Part shown: piece by piece, positions 43,093 to 52,454 of the stretch
Position numbering within the stretch: the stretch's first letter is position 1
Layout of the letters: every line of letters starts with the position of its first letter
Source of the DNA: Pseudovibrio sp. Ad37
Lineage (GTDB): Bacteria; Pseudomonadota; Alphaproteobacteria; Rhizobiales; Stappiaceae
DNA: 64,000 bases
Direction: 5' to 3'
Assembly: GCF_001623075.1 (NCBI RefSeq)
Contig: NZ_LMCF01000022.1
Location: 1 to 64,000 of the forward strand
Notes under the pieces: model-generated
Databases searched by the model: none
The model's input: the letters and a program-made list of their open reading frames with translations, nothing else
Told to the model about the DNA's origin: nothing
Translations under genes and position numbers: made by a program

Positions 43093-44402
43093 GCAACCCT
43101 TTGCTTGAGGTGATCACTGCCAACCGTGCAGGCGCCAGAGCCGCGCTTCCCTCCATCTGCTCCGCTCAGCCTGATGTCATCCTTGCCTCCGCTCTGCTCG
43201 CAGCAGAAAAAGGCACGACCCTGCTGCTGGAAGCGACCAGCAACCAAGTCAATCAGGACGGCGGCTACACAGGCATGAAGCCAGCCGACTTTGTCAGCTA
43301 CGTCAAAAGCATTTGCGCCACTGCCGGATTGCCGGAGGACGCGCTCGTCCTCGGCGGCGACCATCTCGGCCCGCAAGCCTGGCGCTCCATGCCAGCTGAT
43401 CAGGCCATGGCAAAAGCCAAAGAGCTGATGAAAGCCTATGTGCAGGCAGGCTTCACCAAAATCCATCTGGACTGCTCCGAAGGGTGCGCAGGCGAAGAGG
43501 CTCAGGTCGGTGATGAACTCAGCGCCAGCCGTGCTGCGCAATTGGCTGCTGTTTGCGAAGAATATGCACCAGACCCAAGCCGTCTCAGTTACATCGTCGG
43601 TACGGAAGTTCCTCCTCCCGGAGGCGCGCGTGAAGAAGGCGAGGCTCATAGCATTGAGCCAACCCCACCCGCGCGTGCCTCCCGTACCTTGCAAATGCAT
43701 TTTGAGAAGTTCGACGAGTTGGGTCTGCAGGATGCAAAAGGCCGTATCTGCGGCCTTGTCGTGCAGCCGGGCGTGGAGTTCTCACCCTTCCACATCGATC
43801 ATCTACCCGCTGATGACGGCAAGGCCCTGCGAGCAGCGCTTGACCCGTTCCAGAACGTTGTGTTCGAAGCGCACAGCACCGATTACCAGCTGGACAGCGC
43901 GTTCCCACGCCTCGCCAACATGGGTTTTGCGATCCTGAAAGTCGGCCCTGCGCTCACCTTCGCCTACAGGCAGGCCATCTATGGACTGGACCAGATGCTG
44001 GATTGGCTGGAAGAGGACAAACGAACAGCGCCAAAAATCTCAAAGATTCTGGAAGCTGAAATGCTGTCAGAGCCCAAGTACTGGCGCTCCCACTATCAGG
44101 GATCGGATCAGGAACTGCGCTTGCTGCGCCACTTCAGTTATGCAGATCGCATTCGGTATTACTGGCCTCAGGAGAAGGTACAGGATGCCCTTAAGGCACT
44201 CTTTGCTGCCCTCCAAACCCATGAGATTCCAAAGGTACTGCAGCTTCAACTGTTTGCATCTCGCACTGTTGAACGAGCACGGGCTTTGCAGCGCCATGGT
44301 TTTGGCATAGAGAAGGCGCTGGTGATTGCTGAAATCCAGCAGGCACTGGACCCATATTTCTTTGAGAGAGTTGAGACACCTCAGCTTGAGGAGGCTCTAT
44401 GA
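43089..44402 (+). CDS. GatZ/KbaZ-family protein, D-tagatose-bisphosphate aldolase subunit or tagatose-6-P 4-epimerase
   Basis: A 437-residue protein of the GatZ/KbaZ group: GARAALPSICSAQPDVI, ATSNQVNQDGGYTGM, GGDHLGPQAWR, IHLDCSEGCAGE and GTEVPPPGGA are hallmark stretches. In E. coli GatZ is a chaperone-like subunit of the aldolase, but an Agrobacterium homologue is a D-tagatose-6-phosphate 4-epimerase (EC 5.1.3.40). No catalytic GatY/KbaY aldolase and no tagatose-6-P kinase gene is present here, which favours the epimerase role, giving fructose-6-P directly. Confidence 0.85.
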   Translation: MSNPLLEVITANRAGARAALPSICSAQPDVILASALLAAEKGTTLLLEATSNQVNQDGGYTGMKPADFVSYVKSICATAGLPEDALVLGGDHLGPQAWRSMPADQAMAKAKELMKAYVQAGFTKIHLDCSEGCAGEEAQVGDELSASRAAQLAAVCEEYAPDPSRLSYIVGTEVPPPGGAREEGEAHSIEPTPPARASRTLQMHFEKFDELGLQDAKGRICGLVVQPGVEFSPFHIDHLPADDGKALRAALDPFQNVVFEAHSTDYQLDSAFPRLANMGFAILKVGPALTFAYRQAIYGLDQMLDWLEEDKRTAPKISKILEAEMLSEPKYWRSHYQGSDQELRLLRHFSYADRIRYYWPQEKVQDALKALFAALQTHEIPKVLQLQLFASRTVERARALQRHGFGIEKALVIAEIQQALDPYFFERVETPQLEEAL

Positions 44403-45544
44403 GCACCGCATCGGGCAACCAAGACATCTGGCTGTGTCCAGATCAGCTGTTTGACGGCCAGAACCTGCTGACCGATACCGCCATTCATCTCGTGGATGGC
44501 CAATGCACAGGCTTGTCTTCAGCAGACCAGTTGCCCGTCGATGCGACCGTGAAAAAGCTCTCTGGCCTCATCACACCGGGTTTCTTTGATATCCAGATCA
44601 ACGGCGGCGGCGGTGTTCTTTACAACACCTCTCCATCACCCGAAGGTCTGGCTGCCATTGCAGCGGCGCACCGCCAATTTGGTACCACAGCCTTGCTGCC
44701 TACAGTCATCACCGACGCGCCAAATGTGCTGGAGGAAGCCGTTGAGGCCATGAAGGATGCTTACGGCACCCATGGCATCAAAGGCATTCACATAGAAGGC
44801 CCGCACATCAGTGTGGAACGCAAAGGCACCCACGAAGCCAGCTGGGTCCGTCCACTCAACGAGCGCAGTTTACAACTGGTCCGCGATCTGCGAGATCGGG
44901 ACATCCCGGTCCTCATGACGGTCGCACCAGAAGGCGTTGCCAAAGGTGACGTTGCCAGACTGGTCGAGATGGGCGCAGTTGTCTCTATCGGCCATACTGA
45001 TGCAGGCGCAGCGCAGATCAAACCAGTTCTGGAAGAAGGCGCAAACCTCTTCACACACCTGTTCAACGGCATGTCCCAGATGGTCAACCGAGAGCCCGGT
45101 GCAGTTGGAACAGGCATCAACAGCACCGCCTATTGCTCGCTGATCGTAGACGGGCATCACGTTGCCGATGACATGCTCCGCCTCGCCATACGCGCACGGC
45201 CTGTCAAAGATCATATGATCATCATCAGTGATGCGATGCCAACTGTTGGCGGACCGGAAAACTTCAACCTTTACGGTCATCAGGTTTATCTGGAAGACGG
45301 CAAGCTCATTAACAAAGCCGGGTCTCTGGCAGGGGCGCACGTCACCATGCTGGAGTCTGTTGCGCGCATGATAACTGAGCTTCAGTTCCCGGCTGAAGAA
45401 GTGCTGCGCATGAGCCTGTCCAACCCGGCTGCCCTGATGGGACTTCAACAGTCCGTGGCCTCTCTGCAAAACACTGACTTGGCCGATATGCTGTTGCTCG
45501 CACCGGACTATAAATCCTTCTCATTCCTCTCGCATATGCTCTAG
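44399..45544 (+). CDS. nagA: N-acetylglucosamine-6-phosphate deacetylase (may also serve GalNAc-6-P)
   Basis: A 381-residue amidohydrolase. Metal and substrate motifs include GFFDIQINGGGG, HIEGPHIS, SIGHTDAGA, THLFNGMSQM and the catalytic aspartate in IISDAMPTVGG. It removes acetate from the kinase product, yielding the amino-sugar phosphate for the two SIS deaminases. It overlaps the GatZ gene by four bases and ends the operon, 24 bp before a convergent HlyD gene. Confidence 0.92.
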   Translation: MSTASGNQDIWLCPDQLFDGQNLLTDTAIHLVDGQCTGLSSADQLPVDATVKKLSGLITPGFFDIQINGGGGVLYNTSPSPEGLAAIAAAHRQFGTTALLPTVITDAPNVLEEAVEAMKDAYGTHGIKGIHIEGPHISVERKGTHEASWVRPLNERSLQLVRDLRDRDIPVLMTVAPEGVAKGDVARLVEMGAVVSIGHTDAGAAQIKPVLEEGANLFTHLFNGMSQMVNREPGAVGTGINSTAYCSLIVDGHHVADDMLRLAIRARPVKDHMIIISDAMPTVGGPENFNLYGHQVYLEDGKLINKAGSLAGAHVTMLESVARMITELQFPAEEVLRMSLSNPAALMGLQQSVASLQNTDLADMLLLAPDYKSFSFLSHML

Positions 45545-45568
45545 TTTGCTGCGAGAGGAGCTGCTGTC

Positions 45569-46879
45569 TCACCGCTCGCGAAATGCTTCCGCTTTCACCT
45601 TGAGCAGTGGTTTGGCGAGATAGTTCAGCACGCTTTTCTCACCGGTCAGAATATCAATGCTCGCAGTCATGCCCGGCGTGATGGGCAACGGATTTTGCTC
45701 TGATCCCAGATGGTTTTGCTTGGTCCGCACAATCACCTTGAAGAATGCTTGCCCCCGCTCGTCCTCTGATGTGTCCGGACTGATCCGCTCCAACACCCCA
45801 TCCAATCCGCCATAGATAGAATAATCATAGGCCGTGATCTTCACGCTCACATCCTGGCCCGGATGCAGGAAGGCCACATGTTGCGGTTGGATTTTTGCTG
45901 CAATCAGCAATGTGTCTTCCAGTGGGACAATCTCAATCAGTGGCTCGCCAGTCTGAACCACCGCACCAATGGTACTGACATTAAGTTTGTTGATCACCCC
46001 ACGCACCGGTGCCACCAACGCACTGCGATGCACCCGATCCTCCGCCCCGCGCAACCGCTCTTCAATCACAGCAAGTTCCGCTTTGGTCGCCACCAGATCC
46101 GATTGTGCTTGAGAGGCAAACGTCGTTTGCGCGGAAGCTACCTTCTGTAGAACTTCTTCTTTGGCAGAGCGGGCACTTGCAAGAGAAGCCTCCAGCATCT
46201 GCCGCTCCCCCTCCAGAGTTGTGTACTGCCGCTTGAGCCGCAAAAACTCGATCTCTGGCAGGACACCACGTTTATAGAGCTGCTGGTTGATCTCCAGTTC
46301 CCGCGCAATGATGGTAAGATTGGCGCTGAGCATCTGTGCCTCAGCTTCAAGTTGCTTCAGATCCTGCTCTTTCTGGCTGAATTGACTGCGAAGCACGGCA
46401 ACTTCCGCAGCAAGTTGCTCTTTGCGAGCCTTATAAACCGCCAGCTCTCGCTGTAAGAACGCGGCAATGTCGGTAGGCGTGTTTGAAAGATCAAGCGCCA
46501 GATTTGCCTGACGGGCCTCAGCGGTCAACCGTGCAAGACGAGCCTGCAACGCATATTTCTTCTGCAGTAGCTCCCCTAATTGAGAGGCAAAGCCGGTATT
46601 ATCCAACTTCACCAGAACCGCGCCTTGCTCAACGATTTCGCCTTCATAGAACAACACCTCAGAGACAATCCCGCGTTCTGGAGCTTGCACAATCTGCATC
46701 TGACGGGAAGGGATGATGCGTCCATTGCCTCGTGTGACTTCTTCCACATGGGCAAATGCAGACCAGACGAACAACAGCAGCATAATTGCGGCACATGTGA
46801 AGATCAGAATTCTGGACTGCTTTTGGCTGTGAAACTCTGGCAAATGCAGCGGTGTAACGGGAAGCGACCAGCCCTTCAT
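45569..46879 (-). CDS. HlyD-family periplasmic adaptor of a type I secretion system
   Basis: A 436-residue protein with one N-terminal membrane helix (ILIFTCAAIMLLLFVWSAFA), a lipoyl half-motif (IVQAPERGIVSEVLFYEGEIVEQGAVLVKLD), a long alpha-helical hairpin (about residues 110-270) and the C-terminal barrel region VRGVINKLNVSTIGAVVQTGEPLIEIVP. It bridges the inner-membrane ABC protein to a TolC-type channel. It is coupled by a four-base overlap to the ABC gene. No TolC gene is adjacent. Confidence 0.9.
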   Translation of the reverse strand: MKGWSLPVTPLHLPEFHSQKQSRILIFTCAAIMLLLFVWSAFAHVEEVTRGNGRIIPSRQMQIVQAPERGIVSEVLFYEGEIVEQGAVLVKLDNTGFASQLGELLQKKYALQARLARLTAEARQANLALDLSNTPTDIAAFLQRELAVYKARKEQLAAEVAVLRSQFSQKEQDLKQLEAEAQMLSANLTIIARELEINQQLYKRGVLPEIEFLRLKRQYTTLEGERQMLEASLASARSAKEEVLQKVASAQTTFASQAQSDLVATKAELAVIEERLRGAEDRVHRSALVAPVRGVINKLNVSTIGAVVQTGEPLIEIVPLEDTLLIAAKIQPQHVAFLHPGQDVSVKITAYDYSIYGGLDGVLERISPDTSEDERGQAFFKVIVRTKQNHLGSEQNPLPITPGMTASIDILTGEKSVLNYLAKPLLKVKAEAFRER

Positions 46880-49095
46880 GCTCTCAGCCTTTCTTCAATC
46901 GGAACCTGCGCAGGCTGTGGCACTTCATGCAGACGCGGTTGCTGCATGGATTGCTTCACTTCCTCGCTTGGCCCATCTGCAATGATGCGGCCCTGATCCA
47001 GAGCGATCAGCCGATTGGTGAGCTTCAGGAGGGAAGGGCGGTGTGTGCTGATAATGAGTGTCAGAGAACCGTTGTTATAGCGCCGCAAGCCACGCAACAA
47101 ACGCTGCTCAGCGGAAAGGTCCAGCTGACTGGAAGGTTCATCCAGAAACAGGATCTTAGGTTTACGCAAAAGAACACGAGCCAAGGCCACACATTGCCGC
47201 TGCCCACCAGAAAGAGCAGCCCCGTTTTCCCCCACAATCAGATTATAACCAGTTGGATGCCTGTTCACGAGACTATGTAGCCCCGTTACATGGCAAACTT
47301 CCTCAATCTCCTCGTTGGAAAGGTGTGGCAACCCAAGGCAAAGGTTGTCTCTCAACGTGCCTTGAAACAACGTGTTGTCCTGAGACAGATACCCAACAAA
47401 ATGGCGCAGGTCTGATGGATCAAACTGGCGCGTATCAATTCCATCAATGAGAACAGCACCCTCAGAAGGATACCGAAGCCCGCTCATCAGTCGTCCCACG
47501 GTCGATTTTCCTGACCCGACACACCCAACCAGCCCAATCGTATCTCCCGGCTCAATCGAGAAATTGCAGTGGGTCAGGCTGGCTTTCTCACTGAGGGGAT
47601 AAGAGAAGCTGACATTTTGAAACTGAACCTCACCACGGCAGCACCGCAGGTTTGCAGTAGCTTTTCCTGTCTTGCGTTCTGTTGGCTGGTTTAGGAGATC
47701 TCCAAGCTGACGATAGCTGTGCAGGACTTGACGAAACCGGACCAACGCATTGGCGATAGAAGAGATTGGCGCCAACACACGGGATGACAGCATCATCGCA
47801 GCAATGAGGCCACCCATGTTCACAGCACCTGCCTCAACCTGATAGACGCCCCAGACAATAATCAGCACCGACACCATGCCTTGCACATGCCCTGTTCCCA
47901 CCATCGCCAGATTGGACCAGTGACGGCTCTGCAACAGGATCTCGCTGCTGCGCTCAACAGACTGCTCCCAGCGGGATTGCATGTGGGCTTCTGCATTGAG
48001 GGCACGCACAGTCTCATGCCCGCCCAATGTCTCCATCAAAATGTTCTGCCGCTTGTTCCCCTCAAGGCTTGAAGCTTGAACGGTTTGCTCCAAAGGCAAT
48101 TGAGCCGCCAGATTAAGCAGGCAAACCACGGGCACAGCAAGCAGGGGAATCCAGGCGATAGGGCCAACGATGAAAAACAGGATGCAGATGAAAAGCCCGA
48201 CAAAGCAAAAATCCAGCAGGGCGATTAACGCTGTTGAGCTGAAGAATTCTCGGAGTTTCTCATAGTCATGAACAGTCCCGGCATACTCACCGGCACTCTT
48301 GGTTTTGGCAGAAAAGTCAATGTTCTGCACATGAGAGAAAATCTTGGAAGCCAGCCGCTGATCTGCCTTTTTACCAAGGCTGTTGAGGATGGATGATCGC
48401 GCCACCTTCAGCAAACTATCTCCCGCCAGTGCCAACGCCACGCCAATCGTCAGAGCCCATAGCGACGCCACAGCGAAGTTGGGCAGGATGCGGTCATAGA
48501 CATTCATGATGAACAAGGGGGAAGCGAGGGCAAGGCAGTTGATCAGCAATGTCCCGAACGCAACATTGCCATAGTCAGGCCAGAACCGTGTGAACTCGGA
48601 CCAGAACCAATGCTTGTTGTCTTGATGAACCTGCCCACTGCTGTCGCGTGCATGAAGAGATGAAAACAAGATCGCATACCCGGAGTATGCCCGTTGCAAA
48701 ATATCCAAGCTGAGATACTGCGGTCTTTCCAAATCTAAGGGGTCCAGCAGTTTTGCCTGCCGTGTGGCAGCGTCATAACCCACCAGCAGGCGCAAGGCTT
48801 TGTCATGAAACACCAACAGGCACGGAAGGCTGCTACTGGAGATCTTGCTAAGAGCAAGCTGTTGCTTGTTGGCGTGTAACCCGCAATTCTCTGAGGCTTT
48901 TTCAACTTGAGAGAATTGTAACCGCCCATTGATCAGCGGAAGCCCGGCAGTCACCGCAGTTTTACTGAGGAAATTCCCATGGGCGCGGGAGACATAAGCG
49001 ACGCTTTCAAGCAGGGCGTCCAGCACCTCATGCATTGGATGGCTACCTTCCTCAGAATTGAGGGCATGAGGGCTGGACAAGCGAAAATCACTCAC
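46876..49095 (-). CDS. Type I secretion ABC transporter with C39-like domain
   Basis: A 739-residue permease-ATPase. An N-terminal C39-peptidase-like region (residues about 20-150) lacks the catalytic cysteine context, so it is a docking domain as in HlyB/LapB. The membrane domain spans roughly 160-450 and the ATPase carries Walker A GCVGSGKST, signature ALSGGQRQC and Walker B ILFLDEPSSQLDL. It exports a large unfolded protein, often an RTX adhesin or toxin, but none is encoded in the window. Confidence 0.9.
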   Translation of the reverse strand: MSDFRLSSPHALNSEEGSHPMHEVLDALLESVAYVSRAHGNFLSKTAVTAGLPLINGRLQFSQVEKASENCGLHANKQQLALSKISSSSLPCLLVFHDKALRLLVGYDAATRQAKLLDPLDLERPQYLSLDILQRAYSGYAILFSSLHARDSSGQVHQDNKHWFWSEFTRFWPDYGNVAFGTLLINCLALASPLFIMNVYDRILPNFAVASLWALTIGVALALAGDSLLKVARSSILNSLGKKADQRLASKIFSHVQNIDFSAKTKSAGEYAGTVHDYEKLREFFSSTALIALLDFCFVGLFICILFFIVGPIAWIPLLAVPVVCLLNLAAQLPLEQTVQASSLEGNKRQNILMETLGGHETVRALNAEAHMQSRWEQSVERSSEILLQSRHWSNLAMVGTGHVQGMVSVLIIVWGVYQVEAGAVNMGGLIAAMMLSSRVLAPISSIANALVRFRQVLHSYRQLGDLLNQPTERKTGKATANLRCCRGEVQFQNVSFSYPLSEKASLTHCNFSIEPGDTIGLVGCVGSGKSTVGRLMSGLRYPSEGAVLIDGIDTRQFDPSDLRHFVGYLSQDNTLFQGTLRDNLCLGLPHLSNEEIEEVCHVTGLHSLVNRHPTGYNLIVGENGAALSGGQRQCVALARVLLRKPKILFLDEPSSQLDLSAEQRLLRGLRRYNNGSLTLIISTHRPSLLKLTNRLIALDQGRIIADGPSEEVKQSMQQPRLHEVPQPAQVPIEERLRA

Positions 49096-49579
49096 GGCGT
49101 GTTCCCTTGATTTATGACAGTAATCGCAGTTTCAATTATTTGTTTTTCGAGGGGCCACGCTTTGTTTGATATTCTTGCGAGAAGCAGAAAGATTAGGAGA
49201 TACAACGCATTACAGGTATCAAGTAATCTCTCAGTTCCCGCTAAGAAGTTTCGGTGTTCTTGTGGGATCTAAGAAAACACCCTGAGTAAAATGTGGCAAT
49301 CTCGGGAACTTGTACTGTCAAATAAAGGGGCAAAAATAGCAGGAGTGTATTTGCCAAGGCATTCGCTATAAGATCAGCGCCTTAAAATTCTGATTGTTCG
49401 GAATCGCAAGTTTCCCAATGAACACAGCATTTCCCTCCAAACCAACATATCCAAAAGTTTGAGAGTGAGCGTGTGTACGAAAGGGGATAGTGGGATAATT
49501 TCCCCTACGGCAAGTTATCCCATGCATTCTTAGGGGTAAAACGCGAGACCCGTGAGGTTTAGCACCCAGAAGCTCTCAA
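49096..49579. promoter_or_regulatory. 484-bp leader region of the type I secretion genes with competing inverted repeats
   Basis: No coding frame is convincing. TGGGATAA (49491-49498) pairs with TTATCCCA (49515-49522), whereas CCCCTA (49502-49507) in its loop can pair with TAGGGG (49531-49536), so two mutually exclusive hairpins are possible. They lie downstream of the LysR gene and far upstream of the ABC gene on the minus strand. Confidence 0.4.
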
Positions 49580-50476
49580 TCACAATAGCTTAGGCAGTTT
49601 CTCGGCTAAAAAGTCAAAAAGAAGCTTTATGCGTGGAATTTGTTTGAGAGTATGCGGCGAAGCCAGCCAGACGGGCAAAGCAGGCAATGGATCCTCCAAA
49701 TCGAGGCGTACAAGGCTGTCATCCTCCAGGCCGATTCCGATCTGACCGAGTCCAACACCACATCCGGCACGCACCAATTCCCAATAAGCCACCCTGTCAT
49801 CACAGCGCACACTAAAGAAGTCCCGATTGACGTTCAGGCCAGCTTCCCGCATCCCGCGTAGGATCAGGTCAGATTGGTCATAGCCGATCCAGTCCAGCGC
49901 AAACAGCTCCTCTCGCGTTGTCGGCATACCAACCCGCTCAATAAACGTGCGGCTTGCAAATAACCCCAGCGGTGTCTCACCAATCTTCTTAGCAACGATG
50001 TCCAGCTGTGTCGGAGTAAACATGCGCACCGCGATGTCAGCTTCCTGAAACAACAGATTTTGCGCATCGTCAGAGGGGAGGAGGTCAATCTGGATCTCAG
50101 AATAGCTCTGCCGAAACTCGGCGATCAGCTTTGGCAACACGTAGTTAGAAATCACCTGACTGGCCGTGACGCGCACAGGCCCAGCAAACCCGCTTTGCTT
50201 GCGCTCTTCTGCATGAAGCAGAAACTGTGCTGCTGCTGAATGCATAGCCTTGGCGTGTGGCAGCAATGCTTGGCCATCTTCAGTCAAGCCAAGCCCGCGT
50301 TGATGACGGTAGAACAAGGAGACGCCCAGCTCCACCTCAATCGCCTTCACTTGCCGCCCGATTGTCGGCTGGCTCTGGTTCATCTGCTTGGCTGCAGCCG
50401 AAAGACTGCCCGTCTCCGCAACGACCACAAAAACACCGATCAAATCCCAGGAAAGATGATGTAGTCTACTATTCAT
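49580..50476 (-). CDS. LysR-family transcriptional regulator
   Basis: A 298-residue regulator with the N-terminal winged helix (VVAETGSLSAAAKQMNQSQPTIGRQVKAIEVELGVSLFYR) and a periplasmic-binding-like effector domain. It is divergent from the epimerase-like gene at 50622, which it probably controls; the intergenic region contains a dispersed palindrome. Ligand unknown. Confidence 0.9.
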   Translation of the reverse strand: MNSRLHHLSWDLIGVFVVVAETGSLSAAAKQMNQSQPTIGRQVKAIEVELGVSLFYRHQRGLGLTEDGQALLPHAKAMHSAAAQFLLHAEERKQSGFAGPVRVTASQVISNYVLPKLIAEFRQSYSEIQIDLLPSDDAQNLLFQEADIAVRMFTPTQLDIVAKKIGETPLGLFASRTFIERVGMPTTREELFALDWIGYDQSDLILRGMREAGLNVNRDFFSVRCDDRVAYWELVRAGCGVGLGQIGIGLEDDSLVRLDLEDPLPALPVWLASPHTLKQIPRIKLLFDFLAEKLPKLL

Positions 50477-50545
50477 AATTGAATATCATATCTGCAATTC
50501 ATTCGAATTTACATAGTAAATGAAGCGCCTACTATCTTGCGTAAA

Positions 50546-50589
50546 GCGTATTCCCGAAAAGTAGTGCCGGTCTTCGGCTAAGAATACGC
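50546..50589. repeat. Dispersed palindromic element in the LysR/epimerase divergent region
   Basis: GCGTATTCCCGAAAAGTAGTGCCGGTCTTCGGCTAAGAATACGC: outer arms GCGTATTC/GAATACGC are exact complements and the inner CCGAA/TTCGG pair is kept. It is a member of the family at 14733 and 37602, here lying in a promoter region 33 bp ahead of the epimerase start. Confidence 0.85.
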
Positions 50590-50621
50590 AATTTAGAAAA
50601 GTGTGTTGGACAGGAGCGGTC

Positions 50622-51536
50622 ATGAGACCTGTAGCTTTGATTTTAGGTGCCTCTGGCAGATTTTCAAAAAATATGATTGAGCAGTTGAAAGCTGCTGGCT
50701 GGGAAACCCGAGCCTTTGATCGTGCTAATCAAGATATGAAAAAGGCGGCAGAAGGCGTTGATGTCATCGTGAATGGTGCAAACCCGCAATACCCGCAATG
50801 GAAGCGGGATGTGCTTCCGTTTACCCACCAAGTGATAGAAGCAGCCAAACATGCCAATGCCACGGTTGTCATCCCGGGAAACAACTACTGCTTTGGCCCA
50901 GGCATGCACTCACCCATCGGCCTGCAAACACCCCACAATGCAACCAATGAGCTGGGCGTGATCAGAATAGAACTGGAACGCCTTTACAAGACATCAGGCG
51001 TTCGGACTATTCTGCTCAGAGCTGGAGATTTCATCGACACCTCCGCCAGCGGCAACTGGTTTGATCTGATCATGACCACCAGGTTGGAGAAGGGAAAGCT
51101 CATCTATCCCGGCAAAACCGATGTTCCTCATGCCTGGGCCTATCTACCGGATATGGCACGTGCTGCCGTTCAACTGCTGGAAATGCGAGATCAGTTGAAC
51201 GCTTATGAAGACATCTCCTTCCCCGGTTACACTTGGACGGGCAACGAACTCAGCAAAACGCTCACCACTGTCACCAAACAGAATGTGACCATCAAACAGT
51301 TCAGCTGGTGGATGATCCGCCTGAGCCAGCCTTTCTGGTCCTTGGCAAAACACCTTTTGGAGATGCGATATCTCTGGGATACCCCGCACTGGATGGACAC
51401 CATCCGCTTTGACGAACTGCTACCTGACTTTGAAGCAACGCCAGAGCAGGAAGCCCTGAAGCATGCGATCGGTCACTTACCTGCCTTCCAGCTGAGCAAA
51501 CTGATCCTGACGAGGCAGCACAAAAGTGCAGCATGA
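50622..51536 (+). CDS. NAD(P)-dependent epimerase/dehydratase-like protein
   Basis: A 304-residue extended SDR or NmrA-like protein with N-terminal LILGASGRFSKNMIEQL nucleotide-binding loop; the GASG start lacks the final classic glycine. NNYCFGPGMHSP corresponds to the region carrying the catalytic tyrosine in related proteins. CAGGAGCGG precedes ATG 50622. It is divergent from the LysR gene. Substrate unknown. Confidence 0.78.
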   Translation: MRPVALILGASGRFSKNMIEQLKAAGWETRAFDRANQDMKKAAEGVDVIVNGANPQYPQWKRDVLPFTHQVIEAAKHANATVVIPGNNYCFGPGMHSPIGLQTPHNATNELGVIRIELERLYKTSGVRTILLRAGDFIDTSASGNWFDLIMTTRLEKGKLIYPGKTDVPHAWAYLPDMARAAVQLLEMRDQLNAYEDISFPGYTWTGNELSKTLTTVTKQNVTIKQFSWWMIRLSQPFWSLAKHLLEMRYLWDTPHWMDTIRFDELLPDFEATPEQEALKHAIGHLPAFQLSKLILTRQHKSAA

Positions 51537-51652
51537 GAATTTGCCTGATGTGGCCTCCAAGAGTTTACATAGGCAAAGCCGACAGGATATAACTAAGCAG
51601 TCCAATCCGATATATTATGCGGCGTTTGCCTCTTTGAATTTTGGAGTGCTCT

Positions 51653-52393
51653 TTGACCTTTAAACTTGGAATTTTGGAAGTTGGCCGACCACCCGAAAAC
51701 CTGAGCAAGACATTCGGTGATTACCCGTCAATGTTCGAAACGCTCCTGAAGGATCAGGGGGGCAACTGGCATTACATGTCTTACCCTGTAGTGGATGGCC
51801 AACTGCCTCAAAACGTTCATGACTGCGATGGCTGGCTGATCACGGGCTCCAAGCACGGTGTCTATGATGATCTTGAGTGGATCGACCGGCTTAAGACCTT
51901 TCTGAAAACAGCCTATGATGAGCACGTGCCAATTGTCGGCATTTGCTTCGGACATCAGATCCTTGCAGAAGCGCTGGGCGGCAAGGCTGAAAAGTCCAAC
52001 AAAGGTTGGGGCTGCGGGGTCTTCACCTACTATGTTCTGGAAAATCCCAATTGGGTGCCAGAGGGGCTGACCAGTTTCTCCATTGAAGCTTATCATCAGG
52101 ATCAGGTGACAAAACTGCCAGCAGATGGAGAGGTTATCGCGTCCTCAGATTTCTGCGAGTTTGCAGCGATTGATTACAAGGGCAGGGCACTCACCCTACA
52201 AGGGCATCCTGAGTTTAATAAAGACTACTCTGTCGCCCTGTTTAAAGAACGCCGCGGTGACACACTGCCTGAAGACATTGCCGATCATGCAATCGCCTCC
52301 TCGGAAGCGCCCATGCAGATTGGCGAGGTCGCACACATGATCGTAAACTTCATTCAGCAGGCAGCAGTGAAAGAAAAGCAAGAAGGGCACTAA
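51653..52393 (+). CDS. Class I glutamine amidotransferase-like protein
   Basis: A 246-residue GMP-synthase-type amidotransferase domain without a partner synthetase domain. The nucleophile is in VGICFGHQILAEALGG, and the His-Glu pair lies in LQGHPEF. TTG 51653 is preferred because GGAG precedes it by six bases. It lies 61 bp before a PuuB-like oxidase, a pairing reminiscent of polyamine catabolism, where PuuD (another amidotransferase-fold hydrolase) cleaves gamma-glutamyl-GABA. Confidence 0.82.
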   Translation: MTFKLGILEVGRPPENLSKTFGDYPSMFETLLKDQGGNWHYMSYPVVDGQLPQNVHDCDGWLITGSKHGVYDDLEWIDRLKTFLKTAYDEHVPIVGICFGHQILAEALGGKAEKSNKGWGCGVFTYYVLENPNWVPEGLTSFSIEAYHQDQVTKLPADGEVIASSDFCEFAAIDYKGRALTLQGHPEFNKDYSVALFKERRGDTLPEDIADHAIASSEAPMQIGEVAHMIVNFIQQAAVKEKQEGH

Positions 52394-52454
52394 CTCCTGT
52401 CCTGCAGCGTTTCAGAGGCTCGGGTATAGGCCCTGAGCCTCCTCAGGGATGTAC

